Made by a program: the position numbers and the translations under genes. 64,000 nucleotides of DNA from Leclercia adecarboxylata (GTDB lineage: Bacteria; Pseudomonadota; Gammaproteobacteria; Enterobacterales; Enterobacteriaceae), in assembly GCA_901472455.1 (NCBI GenBank), contig LR590464.1, positions 744,001 to 808,000 of the forward strand, in the 5' to 3' direction. This document shows positions 10,821 to 22,494 of this stretch, one piece after another. The notes below the pieces were generated by a model. That model searched no databases, was not told where the DNA came from, and saw nothing but the letters and a program-made list of their open reading frames with translations. Numbering within the stretch: position 1 is the first letter of the stretch; each line of letters opens with the position of its first letter.

Positions 10821-12296
10821 ATGAATACACAACAACTGGCGAAACTGCGTTCAATCGTGCCCGAGATGCGTCGCGTCCGGCACATTCATTTTGTTGGCAT
10901 CGGCGGCGCCGGTATGGGCGGTATTGCCGAAGTGCTGGCGAATGAAGGCTACCAGATCAGCGGGTCCGATCTGGCGCCGAACCCTGTTACGCAACAGTTG
11001 GCGTCGCTCGGTGCGACTATCTATTTTAACCATCGCCCGGAAAACGTCCTTGATGCCAGCGTGGTGGTCGTTTCCAGCGCCATCTCTGCCGACAACCCGG
11101 AAATTGTTGCTGCACACGAAGCACGTATCCCGGTGATCCGCCGTGCAGAGATGCTGGCCGAGCTGATGCGTTTTCGTCACGGCATCGCCATTGCCGGAAC
11201 CCACGGTAAAACCACCACCACGGCGATGGTCTCCAGCATTTATGCTGAAGCGGGCCTCGATCCAACCTTCGTCAACGGCGGCCTGGTCAAAGCCGCGGGT
11301 GTGCACGCGCGCCTGGGTAACAGCCGTTATCTGATCGCTGAAGCGGATGAAAGTGACGCCTCTTTCCTGCATTTGCAGCCGATGGTGGCAATCGTGACCA
11401 ACATCGAAGCCGACCATATGGATACCTACCAGGGCGACTTCGAAAATTTAAAGCAAACATTTATAAACTTTCTCCACAATTTGCCGTTTTATGGACGGGC
11501 CGTCATGTGTGTAGACGACCCGGTGATCCGCGAGCTGCTGCCGCGCGTCGGTCGTCAGATCACGACCTACGGTTTCAGCGAAGATGCCGATGTTCGGGTG
11601 GAAAGTTACAAACAGATTGGTGCGCAGGGGCATTTCACCCTGGCACGTCAGGATAAAGAGCTGCTGCAGGTAACGCTGAATGCGCCGGGTCGTCACAACG
11701 CCCTGAACGCCGCGGCGGCCGTTGCGGTCGCAACAGAAGAAGGCATTGATGACGAGGCCATTTTGCGGGCGCTGGAAAGCTTCCAGGGCACCGGTCGTCG
11801 TTTCGATTTCCTTGGCGAGTTCCCGCTTGAAACCGTGAACGGAAAAAGCGGAACCGCGATGCTGGTTGATGACTACGGTCATCACCCGACCGAAGTGGAC
11901 GCCACGATCAAAGCGGCGCGCGCGGGCTGGCCGGACAAAAATCTGGTCATGCTGTTCCAGCCACACCGCTATACCCGTACGCGCGACCTCTATGACGATT
12001 TCGCGAATGTGCTTTCACAGGTTGATACCCTGCTGATGCTGGAAGTCTACGCCGCGGGCGAAGCGGCGATTCCGGGCGCAGACAGTCGCTCTCTTTGCCG
12101 CACCATTCGCGGTCGCGGCAAGATCGACCCGATTCTGGTCTCCGATCATGCCCAGGCGGCAGCGATGCTTGCTCCGGTGTTGACCGGCAATGATTTGATT
12201 CTGGTGCAGGGTGCGGGAAATATCGGCAAGATCGCCCGTACTCTGGCTGAAATCAAACTTAAGCCGCAAATTTCGGAGGAAGAACGTCATGGCTGA
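10821..12296 (+). CDS. murC: UDP-MurNAc--L-alanine ligase MurC
   Basis: MurC starts the peptide part of the precursor by joining L-alanine to UDP-MurNAc with ATP in the cytoplasm. The 491-residue frame is complete. The UDP-binding motif [15 protein letters not shown] lies near residues 22-36, the ATP loop [11 protein letters not shown] near 124-134, then [22 protein letters not shown], and the C-terminal [10 protein letters not shown] and [13 protein letters not shown]. It overlaps ddlB by 8 nt, with a strong GGAGG (12275-12279) inside the end of murC serving ddlB. Confidence 0.98.
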   Translation: MNTQQLAKLRSIVPEMRRVRHIHFVGIGGAGMGGIAEVLANEGYQISGSDLAPNPVTQQLASLGATIYFNHRPENVLDASVVVVSSAISADNPEIVAAHEARIPVIRRAEMLAELMRFRHGIAIAGTHGKTTTTAMVSSIYAEAGLDPTFVNGGLVKAAGVHARLGNSRYLIAEADESDASFLHLQPMVAIVTNIEADHMDTYQGDFENLKQTFINFLHNLPFYGRAVMCVDDPVIRELLPRVGRQITTYGFSEDADVRVESYKQIGAQGHFTLARQDKELLQVTLNAPGRHNALNAAAAVAVATEEGIDDEAILRALESFQGTGRRFDFLGEFPLETVNGKSGTAMLVDDYGHHPTEVDATIKAARAGWPDKNLVMLFQPHRYTRTRDLYDDFANVLSQVDTLLMLEVYAAGEAAIPGADSRSLCRTIRGRGKIDPILVSDHAQAAAMLAPVLTGNDLILVQGAGNIGKIARTLAEIKLKPQISEEERHG

Positions 12297-13209
12297 TAAG
12301 ATTGCGGTCCTGTCTGGCGGCACTTCTGCAGAACGCGAAGTCTCTCTGAATTCGGGCGCGGCGGTGCTGGCAGGGCTTCGCGAAGGCGGTGTTAATGCGC
12401 ATCTGGTCGATCCGAAAGAGACTGACGTGACGCGCCTGAAAGAGATGGGTTTTGCTAAAGTCTTTATCGCGCTGCACGGCCGCGGCGGTGAAGACGGTAC
12501 GTTGCAAGGGCTGCTGGACATCATCGGTCTGCCTTATACCGGCAGCGGTGTGATGGCCTCGGCCATCTCCATGGACAAACTGCGCAGCAAACTGCTGTGG
12601 CAGGGGGCCGGTTTGCCAGTTGCGCCATGGGTAGCTATGACCCGTCGTGAATTTGAGCAGGGCCTTGACGCCAGCGTCACTGAACGTATTGCGGCGCTGG
12701 GATTGCCGGTGATTGTGAAACCCAGCCGTGAAGGCTCAAGCGTAGGAATGTCTAAGGTTGACGAAGCTGGCGATATATCATCTGCATTAGCGCTGGCATT
12801 TCAACATGATGAAGAAGTTTTGATTGAAAAATGGCTCAGCGGACCGGAATTTACCGTTGCGATGCTTGGCGAAGAAATTTTACCATCCATTCGTATCCAA
12901 CCAGCTGGAACCTTCTATGATTATGAGGCGAAGTATCTCTCTGATGAGACGCAATATTTCTGCCCAAGTGGTCTGGAAGCGGAGCGTGAAGCCATTTTAA
13001 ACGCGCTGGTGCTAAAAGCCTGGCATGTACTTGGCTGCCGTGGCTGGGGACGGATCGACGTGATGCAGGATAGCGATGGGCAGTTTTATCTGCTGGAAGC
13101 CAACACCTCACCGGGTATGACCAGTCATAGCCTGGTGCCGATGGCGGCGCGCCAGGCGGGAATGAGCTTCTCGCAGTTAGTGGTTCGTATTCTGGACCAG
13201 GCGGGCTGA
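12289..13209 (+). CDS. ddlB: D-alanine--D-alanine ligase B
   Basis: DdlB makes the D-Ala-D-Ala dipeptide used by MurF; it is an ATP-grasp enzyme. I chose ATG 12289 ([17 protein letters not shown]), preceded by GGAGG at 12275-12279, although the frame stays open 26 codons further up; this gives 306 residues, the E. coli length. Conserved parts are [60 protein letters not shown] and the metal-binding end [17 protein letters not shown]. It lies between murC (overlap 8 nt) and ftsQ (1 bp gap). Confidence 0.97.
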   Translation: MADKIAVLSGGTSAEREVSLNSGAAVLAGLREGGVNAHLVDPKETDVTRLKEMGFAKVFIALHGRGGEDGTLQGLLDIIGLPYTGSGVMASAISMDKLRSKLLWQGAGLPVAPWVAMTRREFEQGLDASVTERIAALGLPVIVKPSREGSSVGMSKVDEAGDISSALALAFQHDEEVLIEKWLSGPEFTVAMLGEEILPSIRIQPAGTFYDYEAKYLSDETQYFCPSGLEAEREAILNALVLKAWHVLGCRGWGRIDVMQDSDGQFYLLEANTSPGMTSHSLVPMAARQAGMSFSQLVVRILDQAG

Positions 13210-13210
13210 T

Positions 13211-14048
13211 ATGTCTCAGGCTGCGCTGAACACGCGAAACCGTGACGAAGAAGAAGAGTATTCCTCTTCGCGACGGAGTAATGGAACGCGTCTTGCAGGG
13301 ATTACCTTCCTGCTCGCCGTGCTGTGTACGGTGTTTGTCAGCGGCTGGATGGTGCTCGGCTGGATGGAAGATGCACAACGTCTGCCTCTGTCGAAACTGG
13401 TGGTGACAGGTGATCGTCACTACACGCGTAATGATGATATCCGTCAGTCGATTCTGGCATTAGGATCGCCCGGCACCTTCATGACGCAGGATGTGAATAT
13501 TATCCAGAGCCAGATTGAGCGTTTGCCCTGGATTAAACAGGCGAGCGTTAGAAAGCAGTGGCCGGATGAATTGAAGATTCATCTGGTTGAATATGTACCC
13601 ATTGCGCGTTGGAATGATCAGCATATGGTTGACGTAGATGGAATTTCTTTCAGCGTCCCGGCCGATCGTGTCAGCAAGCAAAATTTTACCTATGTTGTAT
13701 GGTCCTGAAGGCAGCGAAAACGAAGTGCTGGAAGGTTTCCGTAACATGGGGCAAGTGCTGGCTAAAGATCGTTTTACCCTGAAACAAGCCGCGATGACGG
13801 CGCGTCGTTCCTGGCAATTGACGCTGACGAACGATATTAAGCTGAATCTTGGCCGGGGTGACACGATGAAGCGTCTGAACCGTTTTGTAGAACTTTATCC
13901 CGTTCTACAGCAGCAGGCGCAGGCTGAAGGCAAAAGGATTAGCTACGTTGATTTGCGCTATGACTCAGGCGCATCGGTCGGGTGGATCCCGGCGCCGGTT
14001 GAGGAACCTAATCAGCAACAGACTCAGGCTCAGGTACAGGCAGAATAA
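13211..14048 (+). CDS. ftsQ: Cell division protein FtsQ
   Basis: FtsQ is a bitopic divisome protein that recruits FtsB and FtsL. It shows a cytoplasmic tail, a membrane segment near residues 28-50 ([20 protein letters not shown]), the POTRA domain ([20 protein letters not shown]) and the beta domain ending in a glutamine-rich tail. An extra A near 13681 (gcaaaatttt) breaks the frame once: the true reading goes from VSKQ directly to [14 protein letters not shown]. It starts 1 bp after ddlB and stops 2 bp before ftsA. The tail [11 protein letters not shown] differs from E. coli only in detail. Confidence 0.94.
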
Positions 14049-14050
14049 CA

Positions 14051-15308
14051 ATGATCAAGGCGACGGACAGAAAACTGGTAGTAGGACTGGAGATTGGCAC
14101 TGCGAAGGTTGCCGCTTTAGTAGGGGAAGTTCTGCCCGACGGTATGGTCAATATCATTGGTGTGGGCAGTTGCCCGTCTCGTGGTATGGATAAAGGTGGG
14201 GTAAACGACCTTGAGTCGGTGGTGAAATGCGTACAGCGCGCCATCGATCAGGCCGAACTGATGGCAGATTGCCAGATTTCCTCCGTGTATCTGGCGCTTT
14301 CTGGCAAGCATATCAGCTGCCAGAACGAGATTGGCATGGTGCCGATCTCAGAAGAAGAAGTCTCGCAGGAAGACGTCGAAAACGTAGTGCATACTGCGAA
14401 ATCTGTGCGTGTTCGCGATGAACATCGCGTCCTGCATGTGATCCCGCAGGAGTATGCGATTGACTACCAGGAAGGTATTAAAAATCCGGTAGGCCTTTCC
14501 GGCGTGCGTATGCAGGCAAAAGTGCACTTGATCACATGTCACAACGATATGGCGAAGAACATCGTCAAAGCCGTTGAACGTTGTGGTCTTAAAGTTGACC
14601 AACTGATTTTCGCCGGTCTTGCGGCAAGTTATTCCGTATTGACTGAAGACGAACGTGAGCTGGGCGTCTGTGTCGTGGATATCGGTGGTGGTACGATGGA
14701 CATGGCCGTCTATACCGGCGGGGCGCTGCGCCACACGAAAGTTATCCCTTATGCGGGGAACGTGGTGACCAGCGATATCGCCTATGCCTTTGGCACGCCA
14801 CCGAGCGATGCAGAGGCGATTAAAAGTGCGCCACGGTTGTGCACTTGGCTCCATTGTGGGCAAAGATGAGAGCGTTGAAGTGCCGAGCGTGGGTGGACGT
14901 CCACCGCGCAGCCTACAGCGCCAGACGTTAGCCGAGGTCATTGAGCCGCGTTATACCGAGCTACTCAACCTGGTCAACGAAGAGATTTTGCAGTTACAGG
15001 AACAGCTTCGCCAGCAGGGTGTCAAACACCATCTTGCGGCGGGGATTGTATTAACCGGCGGTGCGGCGCAAATTGAGGGTCTTGCGGCCTGTGCTCAGCG
15101 CGTGTTCCATACGCAGGTGCGCATCGGCGCACCGCTGAACATCACCGGTTTAACGGATTATGCTCAGGAGCCGTATTACTCAACGGCAGTGGGCTTGCTT
15201 CATTACGGGAAAGAGACACATCTCAGTGGCGAAGCAGAAGTAGAAAAACGCGCGTCGGTAGGTTCGTGGTTTAAACGAATCAATACCTGGCTGCGAAAAG
15301 AATTTTAA
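14051..15308 (+). CDS. ftsA: Cell division protein FtsA
   Basis: FtsA is the actin-like protein that tethers FtsZ filaments to the membrane. Visible are the actin-fold phosphate loops (VVGLEIGTAKVAALVGE near residues 9-25 and VVDIGGGTMDMAVYTGG near 213), the 1C domain, and the C-terminal amphipathic membrane-targeting helix (SWFKRINTWLRKEF). One extra A near 14823 (attaaaagtg) shifts the frame between DAEAIK and VRHGCALGSIVGKDE. Length is one base over a whole number of codons. It is followed after 63 bp by ftsZ; that gap holds the ftsZ ribosome binding site (GGAGAG) and no obvious structure. Confidence 0.95.
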
Positions 15309-15371
15309 TTTTAGTAAGAGACCGGCGAGAATTAACGGTTTCGGGCGACAGGCACAAAACGGAGAGAAACT

Positions 15372-16523
15372 ATGTTTGAACCTATGGAACTGACCAACGA
15401 CGCGGTGATTAAAGTCATCGGCGTCGGTGGCGGCGGCGGTAATGCTGTAGAGCATATGGTGCGCGAGCGCATCGAAGGTGTAGAGTTCTTCGCGGTGAAC
15501 ACCGATGCGCAGGCACTGCGTAAAACGGCTGTTGGCCAGACGATCCAAATCGGTGGCGGCATCACCAAAGGGCTGGGCGCTGGGGCAAACCCGGAAGTTG
15601 GCCGCAATGCTGCAGAAGAAGATCGTGAAGCCCTGCGTGCTGCGCTTGATGGTGCAGACATGGTGTTTATCGCCGCGGGCATGGGCGGCGGTACCGGAAC
15701 CGGTGCTGCGCCAGTAGTTGCTGAAGTTGCTAAAGATTTAGGTATCCTGACGGTTGCCGTCGTGACTAAGCCTTTCAATTTTGAAGGCAAGAAGCGTATG
15801 GCGTTTGCCGAGCAGGGTATCACCGAGCTGTCCAAACACGTGGACTCGCTGATCACTATTCCGAACGACAAACTGCTGAAAGTGCTGGGCCGTGGCATCT
15901 CTCTGCTGGACGCCTTTGGCGCTGCGAACGATGTACTGAAAGGTGCAGTGCAGGGTATCGCCGAGCTGATCACCCGTCCGGGCCTGATGAACGTCGACTT
16001 TGCTGACGTGCGCACCGTGATGTCCGAGATGGGCTACGCGATGATGGGCTCTGGCGTGGCGAAAGGTGAAGACCGTGCAGAAGAAGCCGCTGAAATGGCG
16101 ATCTCTTCTCCGCTGCTGGAAGATATCGATCTGTCTGGTGCGCGCGGCGTGCTGGTCAACATCACTGCGGGCTTCGACCTGCGTCTGGATGAGTTCGAAA
16201 CCGTGGGTAACACCATCCGTGCGTTCGCCTCTGACAACGCCACTGTGGTAATCGGTACGTCCCTTGATCCAGAGATGAACGATGAGCTGCGCGTAACTGT
16301 TGTTGCTACCGGTATCGGCATGGACAAACGTCCTGAGATCACCCTGGTGACGAACAAAACTGCTCAGCAGCCTGTTATGGATCGCTACCAGCCGCACGGC
16401 ATGGCGCCGTTGACGCAAGAGCAAAAACCGGCCGCGAAAGTGGTTAATGACAACACAACACAGACCCAGAAAGAGCCAGATTATCTGGATATCCCTGCGT
16501 TCCTGCGTAAGCAAGCTGATTAA
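15372..16523 (+). CDS. ftsZ: Tubulin-like cell division GTPase FtsZ
   Basis: FtsZ polymerises into the Z ring at mid-cell and drives division. The 383-residue frame is complete. The GTP-binding tubulin signature MGGGTGTGAAPVV lies at about residues 104-116, the T7 synergy loop with NVDFADVRTVM near 207, and the conserved C-terminal peptide DYLDIPAFLRKQAD, the contact point for FtsA and ZipA, closes the protein. It ends the dcw cluster; lpxC follows after 101 bp without a clear terminator, which allows read-through. Confidence 0.99.
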   Translation: MFEPMELTNDAVIKVIGVGGGGGNAVEHMVRERIEGVEFFAVNTDAQALRKTAVGQTIQIGGGITKGLGAGANPEVGRNAAEEDREALRAALDGADMVFIAAGMGGGTGTGAAPVVAEVAKDLGILTVAVVTKPFNFEGKKRMAFAEQGITELSKHVDSLITIPNDKLLKVLGRGISLLDAFGAANDVLKGAVQGIAELITRPGLMNVDFADVRTVMSEMGYAMMGSGVAKGEDRAEEAAEMAISSPLLEDIDLSGARGVLVNITAGFDLRLDEFETVGNTIRAFASDNATVVIGTSLDPEMNDELRVTVVATGIGMDKRPEITLVTNKTAQQPVMDRYQPHGMAPLTQEQKPAAKVVNDNTTQTQKEPDYLDIPAFLRKQAD

Positions 16524-16603
16524 GAATTAGCTGGAATTAGGGAATTTACGCTCTTTGTGCTAAACTGGCCGCCCGATAGTGATATACACTCTCGGTTGGA
16601 TAA

Positions 16604-17542
<939 letters not shown>

Positions 17543-17566
17543 CGGTAGATCCCGTTATTTAAATTC

Positions 17567-17620
17567 GACTGGTTGACCTGGCACTCTCTCCGGCCAGCAA
17601 GACCAGTCGTTTTTGTTTTT
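17567..17620 (+). terminator. Terminator after lpxC
   Basis: GACTGGT (17567-17573) pairs with ACCAGTC (17602-17608) around a loop that can itself pair in part (CTGGC/GCCAG). It is followed by a T-rich stretch GTTTTTGTTTTT. It lies 25 bp after the lpxC stop and would close the dcw-lpxC transcription unit before secM. Confidence 0.65.
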
Positions 17621-17792
17621 ATCCTTCCCGAATTGCCGTAGTCAATGGCGCGTTTGCTGATTTCATCACCATTTTTAACCTCCCCGGTGCCTCATTACTG
17701 CTGCTGCGCCGTCGCATTGGTGGTAATATCTGGACGCTAAATAGAAAATTCTTACGGTGAGCCTGAAGGCTTACTTACTTTTGGTGGGGCAA

Positions 17793-18296
17793 TTGAGCGG
17801 AATTCTGACGCGCTGGCGACAATTTGGCAGACGTTACTTCTGGCCGCATCTCCTTTTGGGGATGGTCGCGGCGAGCCTTGGCCTGCCCGCGCTCAGCAGC
17901 AACGCCGAAGCAGCTAACCCCGCGAAGACCGCCACCTCTCCACAAGACCTGAACACGCGGGTTAACTTCACTAACCTTGCCCTGCTGGAAGCGAATCGCC
18001 GACCGAATTACACCGTGGATTATTGGCATCAGCATGCTATCCGCACCGTTATTCGTCACCTTTCATTCGCCATGGCACCGCAGGCGTTGCCTGCTGTTGA
18101 AGAGTCCCTACCGGTTCAGGCGCACCATCTGGCGCTGCTGGATACGCTCAACACGCTGCTTACCCAACAGAGCGAGCCGCCGGTCATTGTTCGTCAGGTC
18201 GCGCTTACTGCATTCTATCCCCCATCCGCTTTCTCCGTGTCGGCCTGGATTAGCCAGGTACAGGGCATCCGCGCCGGACCTCAACGCTTCAGCTAA
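17793..18296 (+). CDS. secM: SecM, secretion monitor arrest peptide
   Basis: SecM is a short exported protein whose own translation stalls unless SecA pulls it out; the stalled ribosome opens the secA ribosome binding site. The C-terminal arrest sequence [17 protein letters not shown] (18229-18279) keeps every key position of the E. coli motif FxxxxWIxxxxGIRAGP. The N-terminal signal region has a basic start ([11 protein letters not shown]) and a hydrophobic core ([15 protein letters not shown]). I prefer TTG 17793 as start, since it aligns with the E. coli start (SGILTRW) and has GGTGGGG just upstream; GTG 17757 or 17784 are in frame alternatives. The central part diverges from E. coli as expected. 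Confidence 0.92.
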   Translation: MSGILTRWRQFGRRYFWPHLLLGMVAASLGLPALSSNAEAANPAKTATSPQDLNTRVNFTNLALLEANRRPNYTVDYWHQHAIRTVIRHLSFAMAPQALPAVEESLPVQAHHLALLDTLNTLLTQQSEPPVIVRQVALTAFYPPSAFSVSAWISQVQGIRAGPQRFS

Positions 18297-18347
18297 ATTA
18301 ACGCTTTTTAATACCTTAATTTAACTGCCCATGATGGGGCGTTTGAG
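18280..18347 (+). promoter_or_regulatory. secM-secA translational control pairing
   Basis: CTCAACGC at 18280-18287, within the last codons of secM next to the arrest proline, can pair with GCGTTTGAG at 18339-18347, just upstream of the secA ATG (18356), with one bulged T. A smaller local hairpin GCCC/GGGC (18327-18340) lies inside. In E. coli the secA ribosome binding site is hidden in such a helix and is freed when the ribosome stalls on SecM; the sequence here is consistent with the same mechanism. Confidence 0.65.
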
Positions 18348-18355
18348 AATTTATT

Positions 18356-21063
18356 ATGTTAATCAAATTACTAACAAAAGTTTTCGGTAGCCGTAACGAT
18401 CGTACTTTGCGCCGTATGCGCAAAGCTGTCAGCATCATCAATGGCCTTGAGCCAGCGATGGAAAAACTCTCTGATGAAGAGCTGAAAGGCAAAACTGTAG
18501 AGTTCCGCGCCCGTCTTGAAAAAGGCGAAACCGTTGAAAGTCTGATCCCGGAAGCCTTCGCCGTGGTTCGCGAAGCGAGTAAGCGCGTATTTGGCATGCG
18601 TCACTTTGACGTGCAGCTGCTGGGCGGTATGGTGCTGAACGACCGTTGCATCGCTGAGATGCGTACCGGTGAAGGTAAAACCCTGACTGCGACCCTGCCT
18701 GCTTACCTTAATGCCTTATCCGGTAAAGGCGTACACGTCGTAACCGTCAACGACTATCTGGCGCAGCGTGACGCCGAAAACAACCGTCCACTGTTCGAGT
18801 TCCTGGGCCTGACCGTGGGCATCAACATGTCCGGTCTGCCTGCTCCGGCCAAGCGTGAAGCCTATAACGCGGACATCACATACGGCACCAACAACGAATA
18901 CGGTTTTGACTACCTGCGCGATAACATGGCGTTCAGCCCGGAAGAGCGCGTTCAGCGTAAACTGCACTATGCGCTGGTGGATGAGGTTGACTCCATTCTG
19001 ATCGATGAAGCCCGTACGCCGCTGATCATCTCCGGCCCTGCCGAAGACAGCTCCGAAATGTATCGCAAAGTCGACAAAAATCATTCCTCACCTGATCCGT
19101 CAGGAAAAAGAGGACTCCGACAGCTTCCAGGGCGAAGGCCACTTCTCCGTGGACGAAAAAGCCCGTCAGGTGAACCTGACCGAACGTGGTCTGGTCCAGA
19201 TCGAAGAACTGCTGGTTGCGCAGGGCATTATGGATGAAGGCGAGTCACTCTACTCTCCAGGCAACATTATGCTGATGCACCACGTGACGGCGGCGCTGCG
19301 CGCGCACGTACTGTTTACCCGTGACGTTGACTATATCGTTAAAGATGGCGAAGTTATCATCGTCGATGAGCACACCGGTCGTACCATGCAGGGGCGTCGC
19401 TGGTCCGATGGTCTGCATCAGGCGGTGGAAGCTAAAGAAGGCGTGGATATCCAGAACGAGAACCAGACCCTGGCATCCATTACCTTCCAGAACTACTTCC
19501 GTCTGTATGAGAAACTGGCAGGGATGACCGGTACGGCGGATACCGAAGCCTTCGAATTCAGCTCAATCTACAAGCTGGATACCGTGGTGGTTCCAACCAA
19601 CCGTCCGATGATCCGTAAAGATATGCCGGACCTGGTCTACATGACCGAAGCAGAAAAAATTCAGGCCCATCATCGAGGATATTCGCGACCGTACCGCCGC
19701 GGGCCAGCCGGTTCTGGTGGGTACCATCTCCATTGAAAAATCCGAAGTGGTTTCCAATGAGCTGACGAAAGCGGGCATCAAGCACAACGTACTGAACGCC
19801 AAATTCCACGCCAAAGAAGCGGATATCGTCGCCCAGGCAGGCTATCCGGGGGCCGTAACTATCGCCACCAACATGGCGGGCCGTGGTACTGACATCATGC
19901 TGGGCGGTAGCTGGCAGGCAGAAGTAGCCGAGCTGGAAAACCCAACCCCGGAACAGATCGCCCAGATCAAAGCCGACTGGCAGGTTCGTCACGATGCTGT
20001 ACTGGCCGCGGGCGGTCTGCACATCATCGGTACCGAGCGTCATGAATCACGCCGTATCGACAACCAGCTGCGCGGTCGTGCAGGTCGTCAGGGTGATGCC
20101 GGTTCATCCCGCTTCTACCTGTCGATGGAAGATGCGCTGATGCGTATTTTCGCTTCTGACCGTGTGTCGGGCATGATGCGCAAACTGGGCATGAAGCCGG
20201 GCGAAGCAATCGAGCACCCGTGGGTGACCAAAGCCATCGCCAACGCCCAGCGTAAAGTGGAAAGCCGTAACTTTGATATTCGTAAGCAGCTGCTTGAGTA
20301 TGATGACGTAGCCAACGACCAGCGTCGCGCGATTTACACCCAGCGTAACGAGCTGCTGGACGTGTCCGACGTGAGCGAAACCATCAACAGCATCCGTGAA
20401 GACGTCTTTAAAGCCACTATCGATGGTCACATTCCTCCGCAATCGCTGGAAGAGATGTGGGATATCGAAGGCCTGCAGGCACGCCTGAAGAACGATTTCG
20501 ATCTGGATCTGCCTATCCAGGAGTGGCTGGATAAAGAGCCTGAGCTGCACGAAGAGACCCTGCGCGAGCGTATTTTTGCTAATGCCATTGAAGTCTATAA
20601 GCGCAAAGAAGAAGTGGTCGGCGCTGAGATGATGCGTCACTTCGAGAAAGGCGTGATGCTGCAAACGCTGGACTCCCTGTGGAAAGAGCACCTGGCGGCG
20701 ATGGACTACCTGCGTCAGGGGATCCATCTGCGTGGCTATGCACAGAAAGATCCGAAGCAGGAATACAAACGCGAATCCTTTGCGATGTTTGCTTCAATGC
20801 TTGAATCCCTGAAATACGAAGTGATCAGCACCCTGAGCAAGGTGCAGGTACGCATGCCGGAAGAAGTTGAAGAGATGGAGCAGCAGCGCCGCGAAGAGGC
20901 TGAACGTCTGGCCCAGATGCAGCAGCTTAGCCATCAGGACGATGAAGAAGCCGCCGCTGCCGCGATTGCCGCGCAGGCCGGTGAGCGTAAGGTAGGTCGT
21001 AACGATCCGTGCCCATGTGGTTCCGGTAAAAAATACAAACAGTGCCATGGCCGTCTGAGCTAA
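18356..21063 (+). CDS. secA: Preprotein translocase ATPase SecA
   Basis: SecA is the motor ATPase that drives preproteins through SecYEG. Walker A MRTGEGKT (near residue 102) and the DEAD-type [13 protein letters not shown] (near 204) are clear; the second ATPase half has [15 protein letters not shown] and [20 protein letters not shown]; the C-terminal zinc-binding motif [14 protein letters not shown] is intact. Two extra bases break the frame, near 19079 (gacaaaaatc) and near 19665 (caggcccatc). Total length is exactly two over 901 codons plus stop. It begins 60 bp after secM, with the start region masked by the RNA pairing described separately. Confidence 0.96.
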
Positions 21064-21082
21064 GCATTAAACCAACTGAAAA

Positions 21083-21106
21083 GGCGCAGATATCTGCGCC
21101 TTTTTT
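21083..21106 (+). terminator. Terminator after secA
   Basis: The stem GGCGCAGA/TCTGCGCC (21083-21090 with 21093-21100) with a 2-nt loop is followed by six T. It lies 19 bp after the secA stop and 14 bp before mutT, so mutT may be read by partial read-through, or have its own start site upstream. Confidence 0.8.
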
Positions 21107-21120
21107 ATGGAATCAGGACA

Positions 21121-21513
21121 ATGAAAACACTGCAAATCGCTGTCGGGATCATTCGCAACTCCGATAACCAGATCTTTATTACCCAACGTGCGGCGGATGC
21201 GCACATGGCAAATAAGTGGGAATTTCCGGGCGGGAAGATCGAGGCTGGCGAAACGCCGGAACAAGCGTTGATCCGCGAGTTACAGGAAGAGGTGGGGATC
21301 ACCCCGCTCGGTGCGACCCTGTTCGATAAACTGGAATACCAGTTCCCCGATCGCCACATTACCTTATGGTTCTGGCTGGTGGAAAACTGGGAAGGGGAGC
21401 CATGGGGCAAAGAGGGACAGCCGGGGAGTTGGGTTACGCTTCAGGCGAGTGATGCTGATAAATTCCCACCGGCAAACGAACCTGTTATTACCCGCTTGGT
21501 GGGGAAGTTGTAG
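21121..21513 (+). CDS. mutT: 8-oxo-dGTP diphosphatase MutT
   Basis: MutT hydrolyses 8-oxo-dGTP to the monophosphate and so prevents A:T to C:G transversions. The 130-residue frame is complete and begins [14 protein letters not shown]. The Nudix box, from [14 protein letters not shown] to [10 protein letters not shown] (about residues 37-60), has all its glutamates. The C-terminal part [16 protein letters not shown] is slightly longer than in E. coli K-12. It converges with yacG, with 33 bp between the two stops. Confidence 0.97.
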   Translation: MKTLQIAVGIIRNSDNQIFITQRAADAHMANKWEFPGGKIEAGETPEQALIRELQEEVGITPLGATLFDKLEYQFPDRHITLWFWLVENWEGEPWGKEGQPGSWVTLQASDADKFPPANEPVITRLVGKL

Positions 21514-21546
21514 CCTGCTAAGCGAAGCGCCAGCAGGCTTTTACAG

Positions 21547-21741
21547 TTACTGCTGGTTTTCGCTCCAGTCATCGCTGTCAGAGAGATCGCCATCGCTCGG
21601 AATGCGTTTCTCTTCCGCAGCCCACTCACCAAGATCGATCAGCTGGCAACGTTTGCAGCAAAAAGGACGAAAAGGACTCTGCTCGCCCCAGATAACGGGC
21701 TTCCCACAGGTGGGGCAGTTTACGGTGGTAACATCAGACAT
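21547..21741 (-). CDS. yacG: DNA gyrase inhibitor YacG (zinc protein)
   Basis: YacG is a small zinc protein that binds GyrB and inhibits gyrase. Four cysteines in CPTCGK and FCCKRC form the zinc site, and the conserved [16 protein letters not shown] follows. I start at the second of two adjacent ATGs (21741, MSDVTTVNC), which is 5 nt from GGAG and matches the E. coli N-terminus; starting at 21744 adds one Met. The protein is 64 residues. It lies 9 bp downstream of zapD on the same strand, consistent with a coaE-zapD-yacG operon. Confidence 0.93.
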   Translation of the reverse strand: MSDVTTVNCPTCGKPVIWGEQSPFRPFCCKRCQLIDLGEWAAEEKRIPSDGDLSDSDDWSENQQ

Positions 21742-21750
21742 CATGGCTCC

Positions 21751-22494
21751 TTAACAACACGCCAGCTCAAAGTCGAGACGTTCCGGCACCAGACCATGTT
21801 CACTGTCGAGCGGCATGAAACGAATCGCAAAGCGGCTCTTGTGACCTGAAATTTGTGGGTAAAGCTGATCGGCAAGGGCCAGCTGCAGGCGCAGCAGATC
21901 GGCATCCTCACCGTTATCCTGATAAAAACCGTTCAGGCTGGTTTGCTTACGGAACGGCGCGGAGTTGCGGATCAAATCAAGGATCAGCGACAGCGCCTGG
22001 TTCAGCGGCTCAAGGCTGCCGAGCCAGCTTTGTACCTGAACATCGCGCTGCTCCTGCGGCATGTGCAGCCAGATATGCAGGGTCGGTAAATCGAAACTAC
22101 AGCAGCCGCCAGGAATGCTCAGTCGCTGGCGAACCAGCGCCACCAGACGATCTTCCCGCAGAAACTGGCCGATACGTGGCGCCGCCATCAATACTGTGCT
22201 GTTGTGTTTCAACTGCTGACGCAGGCTGTCGATACGGCTGTTATCCACGCCAGGCACTTCGGCCCAGGCCTGTAATTTACGCTGCTGACGCTCCAGCTCT
22301 TTCAGTAATTCTGTGCGAACTTCACCACGCTCTAACACATCCAGCAGGTCGCTGACGTTACGGAAAAAATGCAGCGCCGTGGTGTGATCCTGTATCGGAA
22401 GAAGGTTTGAAAGCTGCTGGATTAAAAACTCGATGCGCAGCCAGGTACGCATTTTTTCATTGAGGGGATGCTCAAACAGAACGTGGGTGTGCAT
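21751..22494 (-). CDS. zapD: Z-ring associated protein ZapD
   Basis: ZapD is a cytoplasmic protein that cross-links FtsZ filaments and strengthens the Z ring. The 247-residue frame is complete with the family length. It begins with [20 protein letters not shown], with conserved [36 protein letters not shown] and [20 protein letters not shown]. Its start codon overlaps the coaE stop by 1 nt, and yacG follows after 9 bp. Confidence 0.97.
   Translation of the reverse strand: MHTHVLFEHPLNEKMRTWLRIEFLIQQLSNLLPIQDHTTALHFFRNVSDLLDVLERGEVRTELLKELERQQRKLQAWAEVPGVDNSRIDSLRQQLKHNSTVLMAAPRIGQFLREDRLVALVRQRLSIPGGCCSFDLPTLHIWLHMPQEQRDVQVQSWLGSLEPLNQALSLILDLIRNSAPFRKQTSLNGFYQDNGEDADLLRLQLALADQLYPQISGHKSRFAIRFMPLDSEHGLVPERLDFELACC

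Noticed and set aside
12211..12288. N-terminally extended DdlB starting inside murC
   Set aside because: GGAGG and the family start MADKIAVL point to ATG 12289; the extension is murC coding sequence in another frame.
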